Assembly: GCA_002722515.1 (NCBI GenBank)
Contig: PBMH01000002.1
Coordinates: 6,246 to 41,606, forward strand
Length of the DNA: 35,361 bases
Direction: 5' to 3'
Origin: Alphaproteobacteria bacterium
Lineage (GTDB): Bacteria > Pseudomonadota > Alphaproteobacteria > UBA6615
Both the position numbers and the translations under genes were made by a program. This document shows, in pieces, positions 18,141 through 26,848 of the stretch. The notes under the pieces were generated by a model. It ran no database searches. It was not told where the DNA came from and saw only the letters and a list, made by a program, of their open reading frames with translations. The stretch's first letter is position 1, and each line of letters begins with the position of its first letter.

Positions 18141-18497
18141 ATGACTAGTAACATTATCGATGATTTGTCTAGCGAACAGCTAGCCGTCGTAGTCGAACTA
18201 CAGCGGGTGGAACTCAACAGGCTTCTCGGTGAACAAAGGCGTCTAACTGCGCGCATGGATGCGTTATTAGGACTCCAAGAACGCGAACAGGTGCTACGAC
18301 AACAAATGCAGACGGCGTTGGACCATCTGGTTATGCAGCGGGACGGAACTGGCAGGCCGCAAGAAGAATTTCCATCCGTTGGCTCCAGCGCGCCGCTGCT
18401 TTCCGATCGCCTAGACCGGGCAGAGCGCAGGTTTCGCAAATTACGCGCAGCCGTAGGCCAATTGTTGGTGGTTTTAGAGCGTCAACGCGCCAACTGA
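18141..18497 (+). CDS. hypothetical coiled-coil protein
   Basis: I do not recognise this 118-residue protein. Residues about 10-65 form a Leu/Glu/Arg/Gln-rich heptad pattern (ELQRVELNRLLGEQRRL), then comes a flexible Gly/Pro/Ser linker, then a second charged helix ending LVVLERQRAN. There is no signal peptide or membrane segment. GGGGAG lies upstream at slightly long spacing. It follows the hydrolase by 40 bp on the same strand, so cotranscription is likely, but nothing links their functions. Confidence 0.6.
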   Translation: MTSNIIDDLSSEQLAVVVELQRVELNRLLGEQRRLTARMDALLGLQEREQVLRQQMQTALDHLVMQRDGTGRPQEEFPSVGSSAPLLSDRLDRAERRFRKLRAAVGQLLVVLERQRAN

Positions 18498-18527
18498 ACC
18501 GATAGAGGACTCTGCTAAGAGACCCTC

Positions 18528-19391
18528 TTAGTGGGCCATAAACACCGGGACTTCTGACTTAGAGAGAATCTGGCTGGTAGCGCCACCAAAAATCATCTGA
18601 CGCAGGCGACTCTGGGTGTAACCGCCCTTAATGAGCAAGTCACCACCAATCTCCATCGTCTCGCTAAGGATTACGTCACCTGCTTCTGCTGCTGAGCGCC
18701 GGCCCGGTACCTCACGTACATCCACCGTAACATCATCGCGGACCAGGTTTGCCTTCACCTCTTCAGCATCAGGGCCAGGCACCATCCCGCCCTCTACCGC
18801 AAGCACCGTGATCCGCTCAGCTTGGCGCAAGACGGGCTTCGCAAAGGCAATTGCGCGGGCCGTCTCCGTACCACCATTCCATGCAATCACGATATGGCGT
18901 CCAATTGCTGCCGGAGTCCTCGGTGGAGCTATCAAGATTGGGCGGCCAGATTCGAACAGCACTGTCTCTAGTGTGTTCATTGCTGGGGTCATCATGCCTG
19001 GCATAGGGCGCCCGACAACAGTCAGATCGAAGACCCGCGCACGCTGCCCGAAAACACCTATTCCGGAAGCTTCACTCTCGACCCAGCGAGCACAAAGTTT
19101 ACTAGCATCATCTTGCGCCTGAGGAATCTCATTCTGGGTGATGAATTTTTGAAATTCGGAGCGCAGGCGCCCAGCTCGCATGCGTTGCTCCGTCTCGAAC
19201 TGCTCCTCAGTACCAGAAAGCGCAGCTGCGCCGCCTTCGAATCCCACCGCAACCGCCCCAGCTAGAGTGGGAAGTATGCACAGGCCCTCAACATAGCTTT
19301 CGTAACGTTTCGCGAAGACGAGCGCCGTGCCCAACACAGACTCCAAGATTTCGCTCTCTTCAAGAGGGACTAAAATTGAACTAAACGCCAT
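18528..19391 (-). CDS. universal stress protein with two Usp domains
   Basis: The 287-residue protein contains two UspA-like domains, about 1-150 and 160-287. The first (FSSILVPLEESE) is more divergent. The second (RHIVIAWNGGTETARAIAFA) retains the glycine-rich nucleotide segment near the C terminus, KGGYTQSRLRQMIFGGATSQIL, followed by the typical end VPVFMAH. Such tandem proteins bind ATP or act as stress modulators in the cytoplasm. The ATG at 19391 has a strong GGGAGG. It converges with the coiled-coil gene, and its promoter must share the short gap before the tRNA-Leu pair. Confidence 0.92.
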   Translation of the reverse strand: MAFSSILVPLEESEILESVLGTALVFAKRYESYVEGLCILPTLAGAVAVGFEGGAAALSGTEEQFETEQRMRAGRLRSEFQKFITQNEIPQAQDDASKLCARWVESEASGIGVFGQRARVFDLTVVGRPMPGMMTPAMNTLETVLFESGRPILIAPPRTPAAIGRHIVIAWNGGTETARAIAFAKPVLRQAERITVLAVEGGMVPGPDAEEVKANLVRDDVTVDVREVPGRRSAAEAGDVILSETMEIGGDLLIKGGYTQSRLRQMIFGGATSQILSKSEVPVFMAH

Positions 19392-19480
19392 AAGTGCCTC
19401 CCAACGCGTATGGCTATTAATCTAATAATGCGCTCAGTAACCAGTTCGGGCAACCCACGAAGAATTCAGCTGCCCTATGG

Positions 19481-19509
19481 TTGCTTCACCGGGGGGCTTC
19501 GGGTAAAAA
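19481..19509 (+). promoter_or_regulatory. putative promoter of the tRNA-Leu pair
   Basis: TTGCTT (19481-19486) and TAAAAA (19504-19509) are 17 bases apart and end 18 bases before the first tRNA. A GC-rich stretch follows the -10, as in many stable-RNA promoters. Pattern match only. Confidence 0.4.
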
Positions 19510-19527
19510 ATCGCGCTTCCGAACGGA

Positions 19528-19614
19528 GCGGCAGTGGCGGAATTGGTAGACGCGCAACGTTGAGGGCGTTGTGGGCGCAAGCCCGTGGAGGTTCAAGTCC
19601 TCTCTGCCGCACCA
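19528..19614 (+). tRNA. tRNA-Leu (anticodon GAG)
   Basis: This is an 87-nt class II tRNA. Acceptor GCGGCAG pairs with CTGCCGC, the anticodon stem CAACG/CGTTG encloses loop TTGAGGG with GAG at 19562-19564, and the long variable arm is TGGGCGCAAGCCCG. The CCA end is encoded (19612-19614). Confidence 0.97.
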
Positions 19615-19638
19615 ACATCGGAACGGACATCGGGTCAC

Positions 19639-19725
19639 GCGGCAGTGGCGGAATTGGTAGACGCGCTAGCTTCAGGTGCTAGTGGGGGTAACCCCGTGGA
19701 GGTTCAAGTCCTCTCTGCCGCACCA
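19639..19725 (+). tRNA. tRNA-Leu (anticodon CAG)
   Basis: This 87-nt class II tRNA lies 24 bp after tRNA-Leu(GAG). Its first 27 and last 29 bases are identical to that gene; only the anticodon arm (CTAGC/GCTAG, anticodon CAG at 19673-19675) and the variable arm (TGGGGGTAACCCCG) differ. CCA is encoded. Confidence 0.97.
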
Positions 19726-19752
19726 CTCTATATACAAAAAAGAAATTTCTAA

Positions 19753-19771
19753 CGTTTCCTTTTGGGAAACG
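19753..19771 (+). terminator. possible weak terminator or processing hairpin after the tRNA-Leu pair
   Basis: CGTTTCC (19753-19759) pairs with GGAAACG (19765-19771) around loop TTTTG. No T-run follows directly, so termination would be weak or rho-assisted. Confidence 0.35.
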
Positions 19772-19970
19772 CCCTTGGCCTTTTGGTGGCAACTCAATAT
19801 TGCTCAGTCCGTCGATCGCGGTCTTGTCACAATTGACCACCGCCGTTGTTTTAGATGCTTAATCGGTAAGCCGCTTAATTGCGGGTTGCTTAGCGCAAAC
19901 TCGCCAAGGAACCAATGGCACCTCGGTGCCGTCGACGGCCCCATTTCCGAGCACATCTGCCACATTGGGA

Positions 19971-19998
19971 TTGCACCAATACCGGCAGGCATTATATG
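19971..19998 (+). promoter_or_regulatory. putative promoter of the DUF502 gene
   Basis: TTGCAC (19971-19976) and TATATG (19993-19998) are 16 bases apart, directly upstream of the ribosome-binding site GAGGAAA (20007-20013) of the next gene. The leader would be very short. The rest of the gap from 19726 holds nothing else that I recognise beyond the hairpin at 19753. Confidence 0.4.
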
Positions 19999-20018
19999 TG
20001 TTCCCCGAGGAAAGCCAC

Positions 20019-20822
20019 ATGGTAAAAAATGATGAAGAACAGGACAAGCGCGCCGAACGGGCGAATTTCCGTGGCCGCAAACGGCACGGCATAGTTTCTC
20101 GTCTCCGGGGCTATTTTGTTGCCGGCCTTCTAACAGTCGCCCCAATCGGATTGACCCTGTGGCTGTTCTGGGTACTGCTGAAGTTCGTGGATTCGCGAAT
20201 TACACCGTTGATCCCCGAGGCCTACAACCCAAATACTTATCTCCACGCCGTGGCGTTCGATATTCCCGGGGTCGGGCTGATCGTACTGATAATCTCGCTT
20301 ATCATTATAGGCGCTCTTACCCGGATGCTACTCGGCCGTACTTTGGTGCGCCTGGGTGAAAGTTTAGTTAACCGCATGCCGGTGGTTCGGAGCGTCTATG
20401 GCGCGACTAAACAGGTCGTCGAAACTGTTCTAAAGAGCCAGTCTGATGCGTTTCGACAGGTTGTCTTGTTTGAGTATCCTCGGCGCGGAAGCTGGGCGAT
20501 CGGTTTTGTGACCGGGCAAACGAAGGGCGAGGTTCAAAACCTGACAAACGACGACGTAGTCAACGTATTCCTTCCCACTACACCGAACCCCACCTCGGGT
20601 TACCTGCTATTCCTTCCCCGGCGCGAAATCATCCCGTTGTCGATGACTGTCGAAGAAGGGATCAAAATGATCATCTCTGGCGGAATCGTTACACCGCCTG
20701 ACAATCGGTCATCGGAAGAACAAAAGGTCAAGCTCGTTGCTGCAGCCAATGGAGATATCCCGACAATCAGCGCCGATGTGGACGCGAGCCTGATAGACAT
20801 AAAACCTAACAACAGAGACTAA
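20019..20822 (+). CDS. DUF502-family membrane protein
   Basis: The 267-residue protein matches the DUF502 family of unknown function. A basic N terminus is followed by two membrane segments (GYFVAGLLTVAPIGLTLWLF and GVGLIVLIISLIIIGAL), the conserved stretch RMPVVRSVYGATKQVVETV, and a soluble domain containing FVTGQTKGEV, VFLPTTPNPTSGYLLF and MTVEEGIKMIISGG. The frame is open back to 19926. I chose the ATG at 20019 because GAGGAAA sits six bases upstream. It ends exactly where recG ends on the other strand, with no base between the stop codons. DUF502 next to recG is a common alphaproteobacterial arrangement. Confidence 0.93.
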   Translation: MVKNDEEQDKRAERANFRGRKRHGIVSRLRGYFVAGLLTVAPIGLTLWLFWVLLKFVDSRITPLIPEAYNPNTYLHAVAFDIPGVGLIVLIISLIIIGALTRMLLGRTLVRLGESLVNRMPVVRSVYGATKQVVETVLKSQSDAFRQVVLFEYPRRGSWAIGFVTGQTKGEVQNLTNDDVVNVFLPTTPNPTSGYLLFLPRREIIPLSMTVEEGIKMIISGGIVTPPDNRSSEEQKVKLVAAANGDIPTISADVDASLIDIKPNNRD

Positions 20823-22931
20823 TTAACCTGCCCGGGTAAAACGTATAGCCGCATCTCTTTCGAACAGGTACAGAAGTGTGCGCAACGCTTGCCCGCGTGC
20901 GGTTTTAAGCGCTGGATCGCGCGCTAAGATTAACTGCGCATCGTCGCGCGCTACGGCGAGAAGTTCACCATGCGCATTTAGGTCTACCACGCGAAAGTCC
21001 GGTAGACCGGATTGACGGGTCCCTAGGACATCGCCCGCACCGCGCAGCCTTAGGTCCTGCTCTGCGATCTGGAAACCGTCATCTGTATCACGCAGTACTC
21101 GAAGGCGTTCACGGCCCGTGGCGCCAATGTCATGGCCATATAACAGGAGGCAAGTCCCAACTCGGTCTCCACGGCCTATGCGACCGCGCAACTGATGCAG
21201 CTGGGCAAGCCCAAACCGCTCCGCATGCTCTATAACCATTACGGTGGCGTCGGGTACATCGACGCCTACCTCGATAACTGTCGTTGCCACCAGAATATCA
21301 ACCGCCGGCTCGGCACCCCCAGCGAACCGAGACATCACCTCGTCCTTCTCCTTCCCCGACATCTTGCCGTGAACCAAACCGACCCTGCCTCCGAACCGTT
21401 GATTTAGGGCACTATGCCGCGCTGTTGCGGCCGCAACGTCGATGGCTTCAGATTCCTCGACCAGCGGACATACCCAGAATACCTTTCCGCCACTGTCGAG
21501 ATGTCTCTGAACACCGGCAATGGCGTCATTCAGACGATCAATAGATGCGGTGGTAGTTGTCACTGGCTTCCGGCCTGCCGGTTTCTCACGTAGCTGGGAC
21601 TCATCGAGGTCGCCATAGGCCGCGAGCATAAGTGTGCGCGGGATCGGTGTGGCGGTCATGAGCAAAACGTCAACCGCCGATCCTTTTTCAGCGAGCAAAA
21701 GTCGCTGATGGACACCGAAGCGGTGCTGCTCGTCGACTACCACAATGGCAAGGTCATCAAACGCAATGTCATCCTGAAAGAGCGCGTGAGTTCCAACGAC
21801 GATTGGTGTGGAGCCATTAGCCAAGCCCGCGAGAATCGTTGTGCGTGCCTTGCCCTTATAACGCCCAGTCAAAAGCACGCAGGGTACCCCTGCGGCTTCC
21901 GCTAGCGGAGCAATGGTCGCATAATGCTGCTGGGCAAGAATCTCGGTTGGCGCCATCAACGCAGCTTGTCCACCGGCCTCTACGGCAGTCAGCATCGCCA
22001 CTAAGGCGACAATAGTCTTGCCGCTGCCAACATCGCCCTGTAGCAGCCGCAACATCCTGCTATCGGCCGCCATATCGACACTGATTTCGTCGATGGCAGT
22101 ATTTTGGCTGTCGGTAAGCCTGAATGGAAGGACGGAAAGGACGCGTGAACGCAAGCGCCCATCTCCTTCAATCGCCCGCCCTGCTTGGCGCCGTACATGC
22201 GAGCGTACCAGCATGATCGCAAGCTGGCTGGCCAGGAGCTCGTCATAGGCAAGGCGCATCCGTGCCGGCGCAGCGGGATCAAGAGTCAAAGGTCCATCCG
22301 GCGCATGTGCCGACACCAAAGCAGCTTGCCACGGCTTCCATTCCCGTTTTGCAACGAGAGCCGGATCGAGCCACTCGGGCAGGTTGCTCGTACGGTCAAT
22401 AGCGCCGGCAATAACTTTGCCCAGAACATTTTGGGACAACCCCTCTGTTAGAGCATACACCGGCTGGACCCGCATGACCGATTCTCGTTCGTCCAGATTT
22501 GCGACTATATCAGGATGGGTCATCTGAAGCTTACCGTCATACACTTCGGCCGTTCCGCTAATCAGACGTGTCTCTCCAGCCGGCAGAACCGAGAGCAGAT
22601 AGTCAGATCGACCATGGAAATAGATTAGCGTAATCTCGCCAGTCTTATCCCGACAATCGATACGATACGGAACTCTCCGATTTTTCGTCGGTGGTGCGTG
22701 ATGCTTGACCACGGTCAGCTCCAGTGTAGCCACGCGCCCAGGTTCCAAATCCACCAAGTTTGGGCTGTAGCGCCGGTCTATGACCCCTACGGGTAAATGC
22801 CAGAGGAGGTCGATAATCTGCGATCCAGCCAGACGCTCGATATGTGCGCCAATCCGGGATCCGACGCCTTTAAGCACCGTGACAGGTGCAAAAAGTGGAA
22901 ACAGTATCTCTGGGCGGGTGCGTTGGGGCAC
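20823..22931 (-). CDS. recG: ATP-dependent DNA helicase RecG
   Basis: RecG remodels stalled replication forks and branched recombination intermediates. The 702-residue product has the N-terminal wedge/OB domain (LFAPVTVLKGVGSRIGAHI, YFHGRSDYL) and the SF2 helicase core: Walker A GDVGSGKT (299-306), Ia APTEILA, II DEQH (400-403), III MTATPIPRTL, and VI QLHQLRGRIGRG. The C-terminal part contains RLRGAGDVLGTRQSG. The start is a GTG at 22931 without a clear ribosome-binding site, chosen because the family begins just here. It is divergent from sdhE-mfd and convergent with the DUF502 gene. Confidence 0.98.
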   Translation of the reverse strand: MPQRTRPEILFPLFAPVTVLKGVGSRIGAHIERLAGSQIIDLLWHLPVGVIDRRYSPNLVDLEPGRVATLELTVVKHHAPPTKNRRVPYRIDCRDKTGEITLIYFHGRSDYLLSVLPAGETRLISGTAEVYDGKLQMTHPDIVANLDERESVMRVQPVYALTEGLSQNVLGKVIAGAIDRTSNLPEWLDPALVAKREWKPWQAALVSAHAPDGPLTLDPAAPARMRLAYDELLASQLAIMLVRSHVRRQAGRAIEGDGRLRSRVLSVLPFRLTDSQNTAIDEISVDMAADSRMLRLLQGDVGSGKTIVALVAMLTAVEAGGQAALMAPTEILAQQHYATIAPLAEAAGVPCVLLTGRYKGKARTTILAGLANGSTPIVVGTHALFQDDIAFDDLAIVVVDEQHRFGVHQRLLLAEKGSAVDVLLMTATPIPRTLMLAAYGDLDESQLREKPAGRKPVTTTTASIDRLNDAIAGVQRHLDSGGKVFWVCPLVEESEAIDVAAATARHSALNQRFGGRVGLVHGKMSGKEKDEVMSRFAGGAEPAVDILVATTVIEVGVDVPDATVMVIEHAERFGLAQLHQLRGRIGRGDRVGTCLLLYGHDIGATGRERLRVLRDTDDGFQIAEQDLRLRGAGDVLGTRQSGLPDFRVVDLNAHGELLAVARDDAQLILARDPALKTARGQALRTLLYLFERDAAIRFTRAG

Positions 22932-23037
22932 GGCGGGACCGTTTTAAGGTTCGTTTGGCTGACAGCCGATCATAAGAAGGCTATATCCTAGGCGGCGTAA
23001 ACGCTTGAGTCAGCAACGGGTAGACCGGACCGCGAAG

Positions 23038-23316
23038 ATGAACATAGATACAACCAAAGAAACCCGCGAAGATAGGATTAAGCGCCTGATCTATCGCAGC
23101 AGTTACACAGGGACAAAGGAGACTGATCTAATCCTCGGGACCTTCGCGCGCCACAATCTTGCAAGCCTAAATGATCAGCTGCTCGACGAATACGAGACAC
23201 TTATCGATAACAGTGATCCTGATCTATACATGTGGATAAGCGGCCGTAAGCCGGTGCCCGCCGCGTGGAACGGGGTGATTATGCAACGCCTCCAAGACTT
23301 CAATCTCGAAGACTAA
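23038..23316 (+). CDS. sdhE: FAD assembly factor SdhE (succinate dehydrogenase flavinylation factor)
   Basis: SdhE helps attach FAD covalently to the succinate dehydrogenase flavoprotein. The 92-residue product has the family layout: RIKRLIYRS, the flavinylation-motif region, TDLILGTFA, and DPDLYMWISGRKPVPA. The normally conserved RGxxE motif reads TGTKE at 24-28, so the arginine is replaced by threonine while Gly and Glu remain. I chose the ATG at 23038; the frame is open to a TTG at 23005 that would add 11 residues. The gene lies between recG and mfd, a known alphaproteobacterial neighbourhood. mfd begins one base after its stop. Confidence 0.9.
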   Translation: MNIDTTKETREDRIKRLIYRSSYTGTKETDLILGTFARHNLASLNDQLLDEYETLIDNSDPDLYMWISGRKPVPAAWNGVIMQRLQDFNLED

Positions 23317-23317
23317 T

Positions 23318-26300
23318 TTGTTTTTGGATCCGAACTTCGAATGGGGCCCTTCAGGCACCAGCACACACTTCACCGGCGTGCCTGACGGTTTCGATGCATA
23401 TTTGTTGGCCGAACTGCTTAACCACGCCACGCGACCAGTACTGCATGTGTCGAGCGATGACCTACGGATGAACCGGCTTGCCGAGACAATCGCCATATAT
23501 GCACCAAACGCCAATATTTTGAAGTTCCCGGCCTGGGACTGTCTGCCCTATGACCGGGTTCCGCCGAGAGCTGAAATAGTGTCCGAACGGATGGCTAGCC
23601 TCGGAGCACTTACGACTGACTCAGCGAGCAAAGAAGACAGCCCGACACTTGTCCTTACCACGGCCTCTGCGATCCTTCAGCGGATACCACCACGCGCGCG
23701 CATTATCGAAGCACGGATCGAGATCATAAAAGGACGCAGTGTTGATTTGAAAGATGTCATGGCCTTTCTCGTAGCGAACGGTTTTCATCGTACAGAGACC
23801 GTTAGAGAGCCCGGTGAATTCGCCAGCCGCGGTGACATCATTGACTTGTTCCCTCCGGGTAATCCTGAGCCCGCCCGCATCGATCTGTTCGGAGACGACA
23901 TTGAGGGACTACGCCACTTCGATCCGCTGAGCCAGTTGACCACTGAGAACATCGAGTCTCTGACTTTGTTACCCGCTAGCGAAATTTTACTCGATCAGAC
24001 AGCGATCGCGAATTTTCGTTCCAGCTATCGCGCACATTTCGGTGCAGTGCGGGGCGATGATCCGCTTTATGAAGCCGTCAGCCAAGGGTTGCGCCACCCC
24101 GGCATGGAACATTGGTTACCACTCTTCTACACGGCGCCCGAGACCCTGTTTGATTATATCGACGGCCCTATGATCGTGGGCGGTCAGGCCGACGACGCGA
24201 TGCGTGAGCGGTTTGACCAGATTGCCGACTATTTTACCGCGCGCGCCAACGTCCTTAGCAGCGACCAAGACGAGACACCGTACAACCCGTTGCCGCCCGA
24301 CGCACTCTATATTGGGCCGGACGAATGGGCAGATCTATGCGAGACCCGCACCGTAATCCGCCTCGACGGGTTTGAAGCACCCAAGAATAGTAAATGGGAT
24401 CATTCTTTTAGTGGCCGCCGCACGATCGACTTTTCCGAAGCACGAAATCGGGCCGACACCAACCTGTTCGATGCGGTCCGCACGCGGATTCGGAATGAGC
24501 AGAGCCAGGGGCAGTCGGTCGTAATCGCCTGCCATACAAATGGTTCACGCGACCGGATGGTCCAGTTACTCGTTGAGCACGGTATGGATGGGGTGCACCC
24601 GGTCGGCAGTTGGGAACAGACCACGGTGGCAAACCCAGACCGAGTTCCTGTTTGTGTTCTGCCACTTGAGCGCGGGTTTACGTTGCCCGGGCGAACTGTC
24701 TACAGCGAACAAGACATTCTGGGCGACCGACTTATCCGCCGCCGCCGCCGAACAAAATCCAGCGAACACCTAATTTCAGAGATGTCGAGCATGTCACTTG
24801 GCGACATCGTTGTCCATAATGACCACGGCATCGGCCGCTATGATGGCCTCAAAACGCTAGAGATCGGCGGCGCACCGCATGACTGTCTATGCTTGCTCTA
24901 TGCAGGAGACGACAAGCTCTTCCTCCCGGTTGAAAACCTTGACCTGCTGACGCGCTACGGATCGGAAGGTTCCAGCGCCCAACTCGACAAGCTAGGCAAC
25001 GCAAGCTGGCAGGTACGTCATGCACGTGTCAAAAATCGAATAACGGAGATGGCGGGCAAGTTAATGACCCTGGCCGCCAAGCGCGAACTCCGCCATGCCC
25101 CAAAATTAACGCCGCCCGTGGGCCTCTACGAGGAGTTCTGTGCACGTTTCCCCTTCAGCGAGACCGAGGACCAGAACCGTGCGATCGAAGACACCCTAGC
25201 AAGCCTCGCGGCGGGCAAACCCATGGACCGTCTAGTCTGTGGCGATGTTGGCTTCGGGAAGACCGAGGTGGCACTGCGTGCGGCCTTCGTGACAGCGCTG
25301 AGCGGACGACAGGTCGCCGTGGTTGTACCGACGACACTGCTCGCGCGTCAGCATTCCCGCACTTTCGAGGAGCGGTTCAGAGGGCTGCCTGTCCGGATCG
25401 CACAACTCTCGCGCTTGACTATAGGAAAGGAGGCACAGGACGTGCGCAACGGGCTCGAATCGGGCCAAGTAGATATCGTCATCGGCACCCACGCACTACT
25501 TTCCCAATCCGTCGCTTTTAAGGATCTCGGCCTCCTTGTGGTCGACGAAGAACAGCATTTTGGCGTCGCTCAGAAGGAACGCCTCAAAGGCCTGGGCAGC
25601 GATGTGCACGTGCTAACGCTGACGGCGACGCCAATTCCTCGCACGCTCCAGCTGGCATTAACTGGTGTGCGCGAGCTCAGTCTGATTGCCACGCCGCCCG
25701 TCGATAGGCTGGCCATACGTACCTTTATCCTCCCCTATGACGGAATGACAATCCGCGAAGCAATCATGCGTGAGCATTTTCGTGGTGGACAAAGTTTCTA
25801 TATCTGCCCCCGAATCGATGACATTGAACGCCTGCATGGGCGCTTGAAGGAGTTGGTACCCGAGGTCAATGTGGGCATCGCGCACGGACAAATGCCGGCG
25901 CGTGCCCTCGAAGACGTCATGACGGCCTTCTACGACCGCAAGTATGGAGTCCTCTTATGCACAAACATCGTCGAATCCGGGCTCGATGTTCCATCTGCGA
26001 ACACCATTATTGTACACCGCTCGGATATGTTCGGCCTGTCTCAGCTCTACCAGCTGCGCGGCCGGGTAGGCCGCTCCAAGACCCGTGCCTATGCCTATCT
26101 AACGCTGCCGAACGAACAACTTTTATCCGAGACCGCCCGCCAGCGACTTGATGTCATGCAAACACTGGACACCCTGGGAGCGGGCTTCAGCCTAGCCAGC
26201 CATGACCTCGATATTCGAGGCGCTGGAAACCTGTTAGGGGAAGAGCAATCCGGGCACATCCGCGAGGTTGGAGTTGAGCTTTATCAGCAAATGCTCGAGG

Positions 26301-26836
26301 ACGCAGTAGCGGCGGCGCGCGAAGCGGGGTCGGGTACCTTACCCACCGACGAATGGACCCCGGTAATCTCGATAGGTGCACCGATCCTTATTCCCGATCA
26401 TTATGTATCCGACCTCAGTGTTCGGCTTGGCCTATATCGACGCATCGCTTCACTGGTCAACCCGGAGGAGATCGATCTGTTCGCAGTTGAACTGGTAGAC
26501 CGCTTCGGGCCTATTCCCAACGAGGTTGAAAATTTACTCGAGGCGATAGCTCTAAAACGTTTATGCCGAGACACGGGCGTCGCAAAACTAGATGCTGGTC
26601 CGAAGGGTGCCGTTGTCACTTTTCGAGACAATGACTTCTCTAACCCGGCCGGCCTCGTGGCCTTCATCTCCGAACAAGGAGGTGCGGTTAAGCTAAGACC
26701 TGATCATAAGTTGGTCTATCGCCGCGACTGGTCAGACGAGCAGATACGTTCGGTCGGCATTAGGAACTTAATGAGAAACTTGGCTGCTATAGCGGCGGAA
26801 ACAGGAAATACGAAAACGAATGCAGACACGCTGTAG
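23318..26836 (+). CDS. mfd: transcription-repair coupling factor Mfd
   Basis: Mfd removes RNA polymerase stalled at lesions and recruits UvrA for transcription-coupled repair. The 1172-residue product shows the UvrB-like N-terminal module (LKFPAWDCLPYDRVPP), the polymerase-interacting CarD-like domain at about 490-560 (LGDIVVHNDHGIGRYDGL) and the RecG-type motor: Walker A GDVGFGKT (642-649), DEEQ (743-746), TATPIPRTL and QLRGRVGRS. The C-terminal regulatory domain follows. The first usable start is a TTG at 23318, one base after the sdhE stop; no ATG or GTG precedes it in frame before a stop at 23276. Translation is probably coupled to sdhE. Confidence 0.98.
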   Translation: MFLDPNFEWGPSGTSTHFTGVPDGFDAYLLAELLNHATRPVLHVSSDDLRMNRLAETIAIYAPNANILKFPAWDCLPYDRVPPRAEIVSERMASLGALTTDSASKEDSPTLVLTTASAILQRIPPRARIIEARIEIIKGRSVDLKDVMAFLVANGFHRTETVREPGEFASRGDIIDLFPPGNPEPARIDLFGDDIEGLRHFDPLSQLTTENIESLTLLPASEILLDQTAIANFRSSYRAHFGAVRGDDPLYEAVSQGLRHPGMEHWLPLFYTAPETLFDYIDGPMIVGGQADDAMRERFDQIADYFTARANVLSSDQDETPYNPLPPDALYIGPDEWADLCETRTVIRLDGFEAPKNSKWDHSFSGRRTIDFSEARNRADTNLFDAVRTRIRNEQSQGQSVVIACHTNGSRDRMVQLLVEHGMDGVHPVGSWEQTTVANPDRVPVCVLPLERGFTLPGRTVYSEQDILGDRLIRRRRRTKSSEHLISEMSSMSLGDIVVHNDHGIGRYDGLKTLEIGGAPHDCLCLLYAGDDKLFLPVENLDLLTRYGSEGSSAQLDKLGNASWQVRHARVKNRITEMAGKLMTLAAKRELRHAPKLTPPVGLYEEFCARFPFSETEDQNRAIEDTLASLAAGKPMDRLVCGDVGFGKTEVALRAAFVTALSGRQVAVVVPTTLLARQHSRTFEERFRGLPVRIAQLSRLTIGKEAQDVRNGLESGQVDIVIGTHALLSQSVAFKDLGLLVVDEEQHFGVAQKERLKGLGSDVHVLTLTATPIPRTLQLALTGVRELSLIATPPVDRLAIRTFILPYDGMTIREAIMREHFRGGQSFYICPRIDDIERLHGRLKELVPEVNVGIAHGQMPARALEDVMTAFYDRKYGVLLCTNIVESGLDVPSANTIIVHRSDMFGLSQLYQLRGRVGRSKTRAYAYLTLPNEQLLSETARQRLDVMQTLDTLGAGFSLASHDLDIRGAGNLLGEEQSGHIREVGVELYQQMLEDAVAAAREAGSGTLPTDEWTPVISIGAPILIPDHYVSDLSVRLGLYRRIASLVNPEEIDLFAVELVDRFGPIPNEVENLLEAIALKRLCRDTGVAKLDAGPKGAVVTFRDNDFSNPAGLVAFISEQGGAVKLRPDHKLVYRRDWSDEQIRSVGIRNLMRNLAAIAAETGNTKTNADTL

Positions 26837-26848
26837 GAGTCCGCTAAA

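Noticed and set aside
19726-20018. overlapping frames of about 110 codons on both strands after the tRNA-Leu pair
   Set aside because: One begins inside the tRNA and none shows domains or a good start; they do not look like genes.
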